Made by a program: the position numbers and the translations under genes. From Alphaproteobacteria bacterium (GTDB taxonomy: Bacteria > Pseudomonadota > Alphaproteobacteria > Rickettsiales > SXRF01): a stretch of DNA of 64,000 bases. Location: contig JANYES010000003.1 in assembly GCA_025362975.1 (NCBI GenBank), forward strand, positions 124,001 through 188,000, read 5' to 3'. The notes beneath the pieces are model-generated. The model had not been told where the DNA came from. It saw only the letters and a program-made list of their open reading frames with translations, and did not search any database. Below are positions 17,695-25,937 of the stretch, piece after piece (the stretch's first letter is position 1; each line of letters begins with the position of its first letter).

Positions 17695-17813
17695 GCCGGT
17701 TATTGACGCTATTTAAAGGCAAAACGGCCGCAAGCGGTGGCGGCGGCGGTTCGACCACGGGTTTCAATTTTTCAATTTCCGGTAATTCCGGATTAGCGGC
17801 AGGAGCAATGTAA
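17691..17813 (+). CDS. 40-residue Gly-rich protein, cassette gene 2
   Basis: A small coupled frame: ATG 17691 overlaps the previous stop (ATGA) and its own TAA at 17811 overlaps the next ATG (TAATG). The product begins MSRLLTLFKGKTAASGGGGG and ends GNSGLAAGAM; no signal or membrane segment. The exact overlaps on both sides are strong evidence of translation. It is basic at the N-terminus and then Gly/Ser/Thr-rich, like a linker or a small virion decoration. No family recognised. Confidence 0.7.
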   Translation: MSRLLTLFKGKTAASGGGGGSTTGFNFSISGNSGLAAGAM

Positions 17814-18541
17814 TGACTTGGACACAAACGACTGTAACGATTAAGGACGCTTCCGGAACGAACCAGCCGGTGATCGCGTATACCGACGGCACGAATTTCT
17901 CATTCGCGCATCCGCTGCTGGATAACACCGGCGCGATTGTCTCACCGGCAACGCAGGGGACGCTGGCATCCGTGCTTAGCGCCTTGCAGACGGCGATTCC
18001 GGCGGGCAGCAACGTCATCGGCAAATTCGGCATCGACCAGACCGCGCCGGGGGTGACTAACCTTGTGCAGCTTCCGGTGCCATATATTGTTGCGGGTAAT
18101 ACTATGACACGTTCAACGAATACGACCGCTTACGGTGCGGGCCAACTGGTCAACGCCGCAACAGTCGTTTATCCGACGATTGCGGCGGCGCGCGGCAACG
18201 ATGTCGCGGGCACGATTTTGCGACTGCGCCTGAAGAAATCCGGCTCGACGCTGACCAACGGTATTTTCCGTGTACACCTGTACAATGCACAGCCGACGGC
18301 GACCAACGCCGATGGCGGCGCATGGCTGACTACCACATCGGGTTATACCGGTTCGTTCGACGTGACGATGACGCAGGCGTTTTCGGATAGCGCGATGGGT
18401 ATTGGCATACCGACGGCTGGCGCGGGCGTAGCGTTCGCACCGGCGACGGGCACTCAGAACCTGTATTACCTGATCGAAAGCCGCGCGGCATATACGCCGA
18501 TTTTGGCTGAAGTCTTTACCCCCTATGTGGAGGTACAGTAG
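17813..18541 (+). CDS. Phage-like virion protein, cassette gene 3
   Basis: 242 residues; AGGAG lies about eight bases before the ATG, inside the preceding gene. Ser/Thr/Ala-rich with beta-strand pattern and no Cys. Residues around 105-185 (YGAGQLVNAATVV, LRLRLKKSG, GIFRVHLYNAQPTATNADGG, GSFDVTMTQAFSD) closely recall a phage protein family with the pattern LRKSG...FRLHLY...PTxTNGDNGAW, found in tail-associated or head-decoration genes. Same operon as its neighbours; two bases separate it from the next gene. Likely structural, exact role unknown. Confidence 0.75.
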   Translation: MTWTQTTVTIKDASGTNQPVIAYTDGTNFSFAHPLLDNTGAIVSPATQGTLASVLSALQTAIPAGSNVIGKFGIDQTAPGVTNLVQLPVPYIVAGNTMTRSTNTTAYGAGQLVNAATVVYPTIAAARGNDVAGTILRLRLKKSGSTLTNGIFRVHLYNAQPTATNADGGAWLTTTSGYTGSFDVTMTQAFSDSAMGIGIPTAGAGVAFAPATGTQNLYYLIESRAAYTPILAEVFTPYVEVQ

Positions 18542-18543
18542 TT

Positions 18544-19743
18544 ATGCCAACCGTCACCGCGCCTGCCTGGGTTCTGCCCAACGCCAAAATCGATCTCGAT
18601 TTTAAACGCAAGCGTTACTGGGGCGGTTGCGTGTATGAGGGATCGCAGCTTAGCGCTTCGAAAGCGGCACAAAGCCTCGTAATCAGTGGTGGCCCCGGGA
18701 TTACCGATTATGCGCCGGACGAAAACGGCATTTTGCAGGTGTTCCCGGCATATGTGCCGCGCATCACGATAGGGCGTGGCCTGTGGATGCACCAGAACCG
18801 CACCAATGGCTGCCTGTGGTGCCGCGACCTGACCAATGCGGCATGGGTGAAGACGAACGTTACGGCCACGAAGAATCAGGCAGGCGCAGAGCTTGCCGCG
18901 AATTCGGCGACGTCGCTGACGGCAACTGCGGCTAACGCGACCTGTTTGCAAACAGTGACGGCGACGGTCAACACACGCGTGTTTTCAGCCTACGTCAAAC
19001 GCCTCAGCGGCAGCGGCACGATTGAGATGACGCAGGATAACGGTGTGACATGGACGGCGGTCACCTCGCAGATCAATTCGGCGGGCTACAAGCTGATTTA
19101 CATTCCAAGCGCTTCGGTGACGAATCCGGTGATGGGGTTTCGCATCGTCACGAGCGGCGACAGTATCGCGGTGGATTTTTGCCAGAACGAAGTCGGCGCA
19201 TACCCGACGACACCATTGCCGACAACCACTGCGACACTTGCGCGCGGTGCCGTGGATGAACCGACCTTCAACACTACATCCACGGCGTACAACGACGGGC
19301 AGCGAATCCTGAAGGATATCTTCGTATCCGGCGGGCCGTGGAGTTTTTATGGGGAATATTCGGGCAATCCGGAAGTGGGCAACGGATGGTTCGTTGCGTC
19401 CGACGGGCCGCCGACGATTTCCGGGGGATGCAATGGCGGCACGTTTGCATTCATGGGGTCGACCACGTCCAACACCGGCGTGCAGGGGCTTGGCAATGTG
19501 AACAAGGTATCGGGAAGGGTGGACGGATTCGGCTCGACCGGCTGCATCAACGGCGGTGCGGTTGCAACCTATAATACAGCTACAACTGGCAAGCCTTACC
19601 CGCCGTCCACAGTCATCACCCATTGCGGGCTGGGGAACAACGGATCGGGCACGGGGTCGGGTCCGCTCAATGGTTATATCGGGCGCATCACCCTTTGGGA
19701 CTGCGAGATTACGGATGGACAGATTATTGAATTTACTCGATAA
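18544..19743 (+). CDS. Phage-like tail/receptor-binding protein, cassette gene 4
   Basis: 399 residues, GGAGG upstream. The N-terminal half has the pattern GLWMHQNRTNGCLWCRDLTNAAWVKTN, which matches the GLLIEExRTNLLxxSxxFxxAxWxKxN block of phage tail and fibre proteins; a Ser/Thr/Val-rich jelly-roll-like part follows (CBM-like), then a Gly-rich C-terminal domain (LNGYIGRITLWDCEITDGQI) of the LamG/concanavalin type. Such proteins usually bind cell-surface sugars. It ends the cassette. No capsid, portal, tape measure, lysis or integrase genes are present, so this is a fragment or a domesticated set. Confidence 0.78.
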   Translation: MPTVTAPAWVLPNAKIDLDFKRKRYWGGCVYEGSQLSASKAAQSLVISGGPGITDYAPDENGILQVFPAYVPRITIGRGLWMHQNRTNGCLWCRDLTNAAWVKTNVTATKNQAGAELAANSATSLTATAANATCLQTVTATVNTRVFSAYVKRLSGSGTIEMTQDNGVTWTAVTSQINSAGYKLIYIPSASVTNPVMGFRIVTSGDSIAVDFCQNEVGAYPTTPLPTTTATLARGAVDEPTFNTTSTAYNDGQRILKDIFVSGGPWSFYGEYSGNPEVGNGWFVASDGPPTISGGCNGGTFAFMGSTTSNTGVQGLGNVNKVSGRVDGFGSTGCINGGAVATYNTATTGKPYPPSTVITHCGLGNNGSGTGSGPLNGYIGRITLWDCEITDGQIIEFTR

Positions 19744-20108
19744 AAATTCAAATTTACCAAGGCTTTATCCGGTAAATGGGCGCGTGTTCCCCGGATATCG
19801 ATGACTATTCGTTAATAGCTTATTTTGCTTTACTTTTCTGGGGAATAGTGTAATTACATCCTCGAGTTTAGTAATTTCTCTTCTACGATAAATGACAGTT
19901 GCCGCACGGCTAATCCCAGAAACGGATCATTGGCACGGCGGATGCGAAAGCATGATTCCTAAGAATATCCGCTCTGGTGTTTCTTACATTCCCCTGACGT
20001 TTGATAAAAAGAGGCAAGGTAGTTAAAGCCTTTAATTCGAACTCAGCCGCGCAAGGCATTTCGCAGGGCGCGGTTTTGTAAAACGCCAAATTGATAAAAG
20101 GATATTCT
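19744..20108 (+). promoter_or_regulatory. Long non-coding leader upstream of the cold-shock gene
   Basis: 365 bases without a convincing gene. The first part holds a weak TTTACC/GGTAAA inverted repeat (19754-19777), possibly ending the phage-like operon. The part just before the csp start ends in AAAGGATATTCT and contains short repeats that could pair. Long 5' leaders that change fold in the cold are typical of csp genes; this is the natural reading, unproven here. Confidence 0.4.
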
Positions 20109-20315
20109 ATGGCTAATGGTATTGTTAAGTGGTTCAACCCGATGAAGGGTTTTGGTTTCATTCAGCCTGAACAGGGCGGTGCGGACGTTTTCGTTCACAT
20201 CAGCGCTCTCGAGCGTGCTGGTCTCACGACCCTCGCCGAAGGCCAGAAAATCAGCTACGAACTTGCTACTGAAAAGGGCAAGACCTCGGCTGTTAATCTG
20301 AAGACCGCTGCTTAA
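20109..20315 (+). CDS. Cold-shock domain protein (CspA family)
   Basis: 68 residues, the size of a single cold-shock OB domain. RNP1 is KGFGFIQ, RNP2 is VFVHISAL; both bind single-stranded RNA or DNA. Such proteins melt mRNA structure at low temperature. ATG 20109 ([14 protein letters not shown]) is chosen over the upstream in-frame ATG at 20091, since AAAGGATA stands six bases before it and the family starts exactly here. A strong terminator follows the stop. Confidence 0.95.
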   Translation: MANGIVKWFNPMKGFGFIQPEQGGADVFVHISALERAGLTTLAEGQKISYELATEKGKTSAVNLKTAA

Positions 20316-20330
20316 TTAGCTACGATCTTA

Positions 20331-20368
20331 AAAAACCCGGCTGGCATTTAGTTGCCGCCGGGTTTTTT
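20331..20368 (+). terminator. Rho-independent terminator of the cold-shock gene
   Basis: CCCGGC-T-GGCA pairs with TGCC-GCCGGG around a short TTTAGT loop, preceded by an A run and followed by TTTTTT. The A run makes it able to work in both directions, but there is no gene ending on the reverse strand here. Confidence 0.9.
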
Positions 20369-20429
20369 GTTGCCTTTTTTCCGGGCAGGCCTTTAGATGC
20401 CGCAACGGATTTTTTGTGGGATGTAACTG

Positions 20430-21860
20430 ATGCTGTATAACCGGTTGGTCTGGTGGTATCTGGCGGCGCCGGTCATGATTTTCCTGCTGCGCTGGGTTGC
20501 GCCGTGGATAGGGTTTCCGCTATTTTGCGGGCTGGTTTTCGCCGTGGATTATGCAAGCATGCAATCCGAATCGCCGGACGACCCTGCGAAAAAATTTCCG
20601 TGGCATTTGCTGTGGCTCACGCTTGGCGTAGCATTTGTGGTGTGCCACGGCGCTTATGCGGTGAATTATTTCGATTGGTGGAAGCACCGCGGTGTGTATC
20701 TCGACCTTGCGCGCTGCGAGTGGCCGATTCAATACGATTTCAACGGCTATGTTTTTCTCTTTTCCTATTACTTCATGTATTACCTGCTTGCCGGGACCAT
20801 TGCGCCGTTCTTTGATCCGCAAATCTGGCAGCATGTTGCGGAGGCGACCGGGCTGCTTGGGTATGGGCTAGTCATCTGGGGTTATTTTTCGCGCAGCAGG
20901 ACGCTGCCGGAATGGGTGGCGCTGCTGGCGCTGTTCATCGCTTACGGCGCGTGGGACGCGGTCGGTGTGCTGGTGCGCGATGGGCAGATGCTGCCGTGGA
21001 TCACGCATTTTGTTAATTGGAACGGCACGGAAGCGACCAGCAACGTTGCGATGTTTTACTGGGTGCCGCAGCACGTGGTGCCAGCGTGGCTGGGGGCGCG
21101 GATGATGTTTAACAGGGGATTGACGCTGGAACAGAGGTTGCGGTTTTCGCCTTTGCTGGCAGCGCTGGTCGGCTACTGGTCGCCGCTGGTAGCGTGCGGA
21201 CTGGTGCCGTTTATGATTGCGGACTGGGTGTCGGGCAATACGTTCAGGGCGTTGTGGCGGAATAAGAAAATCTGCCTGTTCAGCGTTGCGCTCATGGTTC
21301 CGTTCGCAGTGTATATTGCGCGCGATTCTTCCGCGATGATGTATGGCTGGGCATGGAATAATCGGGATTATTTCGTACAGTATTATGGATATTTCCTGCT
21401 GTTCAACATGGTCCCGATGGTGGGCTTGATGGTATTGATGGGGGGATGGGGGATTAGCCAGCGTTTCCTGCTGGTCGCGATTGGACTGGCGCTGGTGTCG
21501 CCGCTTTATCATTTTGGAATTTATAATGATCTGACGATGCGCTTGCCTATGGTGTCTTATTATTTCATGCTGGTGGCGACGGGCGATGGCGCGATTGCAT
21601 TGCTGCGCGACAAAGCGGCGTTGCAGCGCAAATGCAGGCTTTGGTTGGCGGCGGGAGCGCTTTGCATTTCGTCCATCGGGCCGCTTTACGATGCGATTCC
21701 TGCGAACAGAGCGGTCATGGTCGGGGCATTGTCCATGCCGCTGGATGTGGCGTTGCAGCGAGTGATTCGGCCGGGCGATTTAAGGTCGCAGTATGTATCG
21801 GAAATAACTCCGGCGAAGGAAGCGGTGCTGCGGCCCTTGAAAACCTGTCCGTTTATGTAA
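20430..21860 (+). CDS. Polytopic membrane protein of unknown function
   Basis: 476 residues with roughly ten to twelve hydrophobic segments spread over the whole length and Trp/Tyr-rich loops (HGAYAVNYFDWWKHRG, WAWNNRDYFVQYYGYF). No catalytic motif that I recognise; no ATP or DXD site. The layout is like that of lipid-linked sugar polymerases, ligases or GT-C glycosyltransferases, where an early periplasmic loop holds the active residues, but this is only a resemblance. It converges with and overlaps UDP-galactopyranose mutase by eight bases, so a link to galactofuranose-containing surface sugars is conceivable. Confidence 0.85.
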   Translation: MLYNRLVWWYLAAPVMIFLLRWVAPWIGFPLFCGLVFAVDYASMQSESPDDPAKKFPWHLLWLTLGVAFVVCHGAYAVNYFDWWKHRGVYLDLARCEWPIQYDFNGYVFLFSYYFMYYLLAGTIAPFFDPQIWQHVAEATGLLGYGLVIWGYFSRSRTLPEWVALLALFIAYGAWDAVGVLVRDGQMLPWITHFVNWNGTEATSNVAMFYWVPQHVVPAWLGARMMFNRGLTLEQRLRFSPLLAALVGYWSPLVACGLVPFMIADWVSGNTFRALWRNKKICLFSVALMVPFAVYIARDSSAMMYGWAWNNRDYFVQYYGYFLLFNMVPMVGLMVLMGGWGISQRFLLVAIGLALVSPLYHFGIYNDLTMRLPMVSYYFMLVATGDGAIALLRDKAALQRKCRLWLAAGALCISSIGPLYDAIPANRAVMVGALSMPLDVALQRVIRPGDLRSQYVSEITPAKEAVLRPLKTCPFM

Positions 21861-22965
21861 GCGAAGAGGCGATGGCTTCTGCTTTTTTGAGCGCGCCGCC
21901 AATGGCCTGATGCATATCGTAATACAGATATTCGGCGAGGCGGCCGCCGAAGAAATAATTGCTGTAATCGTTGCCGCTTAAAAACTCCTGATACTTGCGG
22001 AGTTTTTCGAGGTTTTCTGTGTCACGCACCGGGTACATCGGCTCGGATTCCTTGCTGTGCGCGCCGGAATATTCTTCGCTGATCCAAGTTATAGGCCCGG
22101 CGGTGAATTCGAAATGTTTGTGTTCGAGGATACGGGTGTAAGGGATGTCCTTCGACGTGTAATTGATAACGGAAGTGCCTTGGAAATCGGGGATTTCGAG
22201 GCGGCGGTGCTTGAAGTGCACGCTGCGGTAGAGCAGCTGGCCGAAGCGGCGCTCTGCGAACTCATCAATGGGGCCGGTGTAGAGGATTCTTTTCGCGGAA
22301 GCGTCGAATTCGGCGCGTTGCGCAAGGTAGTCAACGCCGGTGCGCACTTCGCTTTTGCTGAGCAGTTTTTCGATGATCGGCGTGTATCCGCCGATGGGGA
22401 TGCCTTGATGGGTGTCATCGAAATAACTATCGTTGTAAGTGAGGCGCACGGGGATGCGTTTGATGATCGAAGACGGCAACAAATCCGGCGCGCGCCCCCA
22501 TTGTTTTTCGGTGTAGCATTTGATGAAGGTTTCGTAGAGGTCATGGCCGATTTGCGACAGCGCGTAGCCTTCCAGCGTATCGGGCGCGTTTTTCACCCGG
22601 ACTTCTTCAAGTTTGCGCGCGGCTTCCTCCGGCGTTTTGACGCCCCATAGTTGGTAGAATGTTTCCATGTTGAACGGGAAGGAATAGCGTTTGCCGTTGT
22701 AATCCACTTTTACCCGGTGGTGGTAGTGGTTGAAGGTGGCGAATTGGTTGATCCAGTCCCAGACGCGCTGGTTGGAGGTGTGGAAAATATGCGCGCCGTA
22801 CAGGTGCAGGTTGATACCGTCGCGGTTTTCGGTGTAGCAGTTGCCGCCGATATGCGGGCGTTTTTCGAGGACGAGACAACGATAGCCTTTTTGCGAAAGC
22901 TCATGGGCGCAGGTCGCTCCATAGAGCCCGGCGCCGACGATCAGGACATCCCATTCTTTTTCCAT
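21853..22965 (-). CDS. glf: UDP-galactopyranose mutase
   Basis: A flavoenzyme that converts UDP-galactopyranose to UDP-galactofuranose, the donor for Galf in surface glycans. About 370 residues, normal length. FAD-binding motif DVLIVGAGLYGATCA near the N-terminus, EKRPHIGGNCYTE, then LYGAHIFHTSN, and YTEKQWGRAPDLLPSSIIKRIPVRLTYN, a stretch with the catalytic-site Arg and Lys. The C-terminus FFGGRLAEYLYYDMHQAI is typical. Start ATG 22965 is chosen to match family N-termini; the frame extends six codons to 22983. No Galf transferase is adjacent. Confidence 0.93.
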   Translation of the reverse strand: MEKEWDVLIVGAGLYGATCAHELSQKGYRCLVLEKRPHIGGNCYTENRDGINLHLYGAHIFHTSNQRVWDWINQFATFNHYHHRVKVDYNGKRYSFPFNMETFYQLWGVKTPEEAARKLEEVRVKNAPDTLEGYALSQIGHDLYETFIKCYTEKQWGRAPDLLPSSIIKRIPVRLTYNDSYFDDTHQGIPIGGYTPIIEKLLSKSEVRTGVDYLAQRAEFDASAKRILYTGPIDEFAERRFGQLLYRSVHFKHRRLEIPDFQGTSVINYTSKDIPYTRILEHKHFEFTAGPITWISEEYSGAHSKESEPMYPVRDTENLEKLRKYQEFLSGNDYSNYFFGGRLAEYLYYDMHQAIGGALKKAEAIASSLT

Positions 22966-23027
22966 CAGGCATTTACAGCGCATGGGAAGGGGAGAATCAA
23001 GCTAAATCATGCGCGCGCGCAAGCGCT

Positions 23028-23195
23028 TTAGCGCATCATCAGGCCGCTGAGGACATTGTTCAGGTAAGTGGTGACTGAATTGCCCATCGAGACGATACTG
23101 CCGATAATGCCTATCGTAATCAGCGTTAATATGAATCCGTACTCGATCGAGGACGTGCCGGATTCATCGCGCAGGAAGGTGAGAAACTTTTGCAT
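23028..23195 (-). CDS. Flp/Fap-type IVb pilin, small
   Basis: 55 residues, too short for most gene callers. MQKFLTFLRDESGTSSIEYGF begins as Flp pilins do: a short charged leader, then the G-T-x-x-I-E-Y-G prepilin peptidase motif (cleavage after the Gly of SG|TSSIEYG), then a single hydrophobic segment (ILTLITIGIIGSIVSM). It should be processed by a TadV-type peptidase and either assemble into Tad pili or act as a pseudopilin. It differs clearly from the second pilin gene upstream; a perfect 13-bp hairpin lies between them. No tad secretion genes are in the window. Confidence 0.85.
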   Translation of the reverse strand: MQKFLTFLRDESGTSSIEYGFILTLITIGIIGSIVSMGNSVTTYLNNVLSGLMMR

Positions 23196-23208
23196 AGGCC
23201 TAAGATAT

Positions 23209-23241
23209 AAATACCCGCTCCCATGACAGGAGCGGGTATTT
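23209..23241. terminator. Perfect 13-bp hairpin between two pilin genes
   Basis: AAATACCCGCTCC (23209-23221), a seven-base loop and GGAGCGGGTATTT (23229-23241). Following the reverse-strand direction of the upstream pilin, it ends in TATTT with AT-rich sequence, a plausible rho-independent or attenuating terminator that would let the first pilin be made in excess over the second. The symmetry means it could act on either strand. Confidence 0.75.
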
Positions 23242-23280
23242 ATGAAACATGCATCTACGCTTGTCGAGAGGGAGCTGGTA

Positions 23281-23445
23281 CTAGCGTGCCAGACTGGTTT
23301 TTACCGTGGTGAATAAGGTGGACAACTGCGTACCAAGGGCAGTCATGGCACCGATCGCGGCTACTGAGATCAGAGCGGCAATCAGGCCGTATTCGATTGC
23401 GGTTGCGCCTTCTTCGTCTTTGATAAAGCGGATTGCGGTTTTCAT
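23281..23445 (-). CDS. Flp/Fap-type IVb pilin, major-type
   Basis: 54 residues. MKTAIRFIKDEEGATAIEYGLIAALISVAAIGAMTAL is the classical Flp major pilin: charged leader, cleavage before ATAIEYG, hydrophobic helix, then a short tail LSTLFTTVKTSLAR. ATG 23445 has AAGGA eight bases upstream and fits the family; the open frame extends to 23472. Secreted and assembled by the Tad apparatus, which must be encoded elsewhere. Separated by a hairpin from a second, divergent pilin gene. Confidence 0.95.
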   Translation of the reverse strand: MKTAIRFIKDEEGATAIEYGLIAALISVAAIGAMTALGTQLSTLFTTVKTSLAR

Positions 23446-23476
23446 ATGGATAATCCTTTTGTTTGTTTCCATTGTC

Positions 23477-23491
23477 GCTGAATCATTCAGC
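23477..23491. promoter_or_regulatory. Perfect palindrome upstream of the pilin gene
   Basis: GCTGAA-TCA-TTCAGC, six-base arms with a three-base spacer, 32-46 bases before the pilin ATG (23445, reverse strand). Placement suits an operator; the binding protein is unknown. The 290 bases up to the divergent Sel1 gene are AT-rich and otherwise show no clear gene. Confidence 0.35.
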
Positions 23492-23736
23492 TAACTTAAG
23501 ACTATCAAATAAGGAATGATTAGGCAATAAAAATGTCGTTAAGAAACAATGATTTAAAGATAAAATGTATCGCGCATTTGATCTAAATTTTGGCGCAAAA
23601 TCTTATCTCGCTGAAACACATGGCATAAAAGATGCTCATAGCGTGCTACTAACGCAACGAGGAATTAGCTTTGCTGTTTCTTCTGCGTAAAATATGGCTA
23701 TATTTGTTTGAGAATATGACGCTCGGGGGTTGGTGC

Positions 23737-25149
23737 ATGGGGATTGGCTATATAAAGAATGGGGCGGCGGCGTGTGCTGTACTCCTATATAGTATGTCCG
23801 TTTTTGCCCAGGGGGTGGATCTGGCCCCGCTGCTTTCCGAACAGAGCGTAATGCCCCCCATGCCGCCCAATATCGAAGCGCCGACAACATCAAGGCGCGT
23901 GAGGGACTGGCCGCCGACACGGCCTAAGCTTAGCGCGCCTGATAATGAACCGCTGCCAGCCTTGCAAGAAGAGGTGACCCCGCCCGCGATTGTGCAGGCC
24001 GAAGCCGAGCCGCCCGTGCCTCTGACGATTGCGCAGCAATGTTCCAAGGAAAGCACCGTGGATGCGGGCGAGCTGTATAAGCTCGGCTGGCGTTATTATA
24101 ACGGCGCAGTGGTGGCCAAGGACGATGTGCAGGCGTTGGGGTGCTGGGAAGCGGCGGGGGAAAAGGGGAATTCGGATGCGCAGTACATTGCGGGTGTGGC
24201 GTATGATAATGCCATCGGTGCGGAGAAGAATCCGGAAACGGCGGTGAAATGGTGGTTGCTGGCGGCGCAGCAGGGCAATGCGAAAGCGCAGTATAATCTG
24301 GCGATGGCGTATAGTAATGGCGCGGGCGTTGATAAGAACGATGCGGCGGCGTTCGAGTGGTATATGAAAGCGGCGGAGCTGGAGGTGGTGGCGGCGCAGT
24401 ATAATGTGGGGGCGAGTTACCAGAGCGGCATTGGGACCACGAAGAACGAAACGGAGGCGGTGCATTGGTGGCGCAAGGCTGCCGACGCGGGCAACATGCA
24501 GGCGCAATATCATTTAGGCATGGCGTATGACAATGCGTCGGGCGGGCTTTCGCACGACCCGGCGATGGCGGTGCAGTGGTATCGCAAAGCCGCCGATCAG
24601 AGCTATCCGCCAGCGCAGTATAACCTCGCGGCGTCGTTCCAGCAGGGAAGCGGCGTTGAGAAGGATGCGGCCGAGGCGGTGCGGTGGTATCGAAAGGCGG
24701 CGGAGCAGTGGTATATGAAGGCGCAGTACAATCTGGCGACGGCTTATAGCACCGGCGACGGAGTCGATCTTGATAACCGGCAGGCGGTGGTGTGGTATCG
24801 CAAGGCGGCGTCGCAGGGGATGCCGAAGGCGCAGTATTACCTCGCGCAGGCATATCAGCACGGCATCGGCGTGAAGGTAGATAAGGTGAAGGCGTCGCGC
24901 TGGTATCGGAAAGCCGCCGAGCAGGACGACGGCGACGCGCGCTTCGCGCTGGCGATGTGCTACCATGCCGGGTTCGGCATCGAGAAGGATGATGTGCTGG
25001 CCTATGCGTGGCTGAACCTTGCGGTGGAAAGCGGCAATTCCAAAGCCGCCGAGATGCGCAACAAACTGGAAACCACGATGAAGCGCCGCGACGTGATCGA
25101 AGCGCAACGCCTTTCGCACGATAAGGCGCCAAGGCGCTGGCTGTTTTAG
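23737..25149 (+). CDS. Secreted Sel1-repeat protein
   Basis: 470 residues from ATG 23737. The frame reaches back to 23671, but only the later start yields a signal peptide of normal layout (MGIGYIKNGAAACAVLLYSMSVFAQ). A Pro-rich linker follows (residues about 35-100) and then about ten tandem Sel1-like repeats with the consensus AQYNLAxxYxxGxGVxKDxxxAVxWYRKAAxQG, a helical-hairpin superhelix for protein binding. In the periplasm these proteins act in envelope signalling or polysaccharide synthesis. The next gene overlaps its TAG by one base (TAGTG). A second, shorter Sel1 protein is at 44293. Confidence 0.9.
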   Translation: MGIGYIKNGAAACAVLLYSMSVFAQGVDLAPLLSEQSVMPPMPPNIEAPTTSRRVRDWPPTRPKLSAPDNEPLPALQEEVTPPAIVQAEAEPPVPLTIAQQCSKESTVDAGELYKLGWRYYNGAVVAKDDVQALGCWEAAGEKGNSDAQYIAGVAYDNAIGAEKNPETAVKWWLLAAQQGNAKAQYNLAMAYSNGAGVDKNDAAAFEWYMKAAELEVVAAQYNVGASYQSGIGTTKNETEAVHWWRKAADAGNMQAQYHLGMAYDNASGGLSHDPAMAVQWYRKAADQSYPPAQYNLAASFQQGSGVEKDAAEAVRWYRKAAEQWYMKAQYNLATAYSTGDGVDLDNRQAVVWYRKAASQGMPKAQYYLAQAYQHGIGVKVDKVKASRWYRKAAEQDDGDARFALAMCYHAGFGIEKDDVLAYAWLNLAVESGNSKAAEMRNKLETTMKRRDVIEAQRLSHDKAPRRWLF

Positions 25150-25877
25150 TGCGGATTGAATCCGGGCTGCCACCGCATTTTTTTAAGAATTACTGGTTGC
25201 TGATGACGCTGACGTTGTTGCAGGTGGCGTTCTGGTGCGTGACGCATGACATCCGCCCGACGTTGGAGATTACGCCGGATGCGGTGAGTGACAACGAGGC
25301 GGATGTGGTGGCGATGGGCGACAGGAAGTTTTATTTTCGCTGGCATTTGTTCAACCTGCAAAACGCGGGCCTGACCTATGGGCGCGCCACGGAGCTGCGC
25401 GAATACGATTATGAAAAACTGTATTATTGGTTCCGGCTGCTGGACCGTTTCGATAATGAATCGAATTTCCTGCCTTCGCTGGCGAGTTATTATTTCGGGC
25501 GGACAGGTGATGAGGCGAAGCAACGGTTTATCGCCAGATACCTCGCGGAATACACGAAATACCGGCTGGAGTCGAAATGGTTCTGGCAGGTGGAGGCGGT
25601 GCACGTGGCCGATCACAAGCTCAACGACCGCAATTTGTCGCTGGCGCTGGCTCTGCCGCTGCTGGATTTGCATGAGGCGCCGGTGATTGTGCGGGAGTTG
25701 CCGGCGTTTGTGTATGAGCGGCGCGGCGAGATGGATAAGGCCTTAGCGGTGATGGATGAGATTCGTAACGATACGGTGCTTCCGCAGGGCGAGCTGAACT
25801 TCATCGGCGAATTTATCGAAACCCGGTTAAAGAAGCGCGACGGCAAGACGCTGTTCTTTGATAACAGGGCGAAATAA
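25149..25877 (+). CDS. Membrane-anchored helical protein of unknown function
   Basis: 242 residues; GTG 25149 shares a base with the stop of the Sel1 gene, so the two are co-translated. One membrane segment near the N-terminus (FFKNYWLLMTLTLLQVAFWCVTH, about residues 11-33), then a periplasmic helical domain with repeated Leu/Tyr/Trp pattern (FYFRWHLFNLQNAGLTYGR, WFRLLDRFDNESNFLPSLASYYFG, RYLAEYTKYRLESKWFWQVEA) like TPR helices but without a clear consensus. Coupling to the Sel1 gene suggests they form one periplasmic complex. No known family recognised. Confidence 0.82.
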   Translation: MRIESGLPPHFFKNYWLLMTLTLLQVAFWCVTHDIRPTLEITPDAVSDNEADVVAMGDRKFYFRWHLFNLQNAGLTYGRATELREYDYEKLYYWFRLLDRFDNESNFLPSLASYYFGRTGDEAKQRFIARYLAEYTKYRLESKWFWQVEAVHVADHKLNDRNLSLALALPLLDLHEAPVIVRELPAFVYERRGEMDKALAVMDEIRNDTVLPQGELNFIGEFIETRLKKRDGKTLFFDNRAK

Positions 25878-25937
25878 TTTACGCTGACATTTTGGAAAAA
25901 GTAGTTATCCTGCGAGCAACTTAAGGGGGAGTTGCCA

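Noticed and set aside
16009-20108. Attachment-site repeat of the tRNA-Arg 3' end beyond the phage-like cassette
   Set aside because: No second copy of the tRNA end could be found by eye, so no att site is claimed.
24100-25000. Tandem DNA repeats resembling a CRISPR or satellite
   Set aside because: They are the codons of Sel1 repeats; unit sequence varies and stays in frame. No CRISPR array is present.
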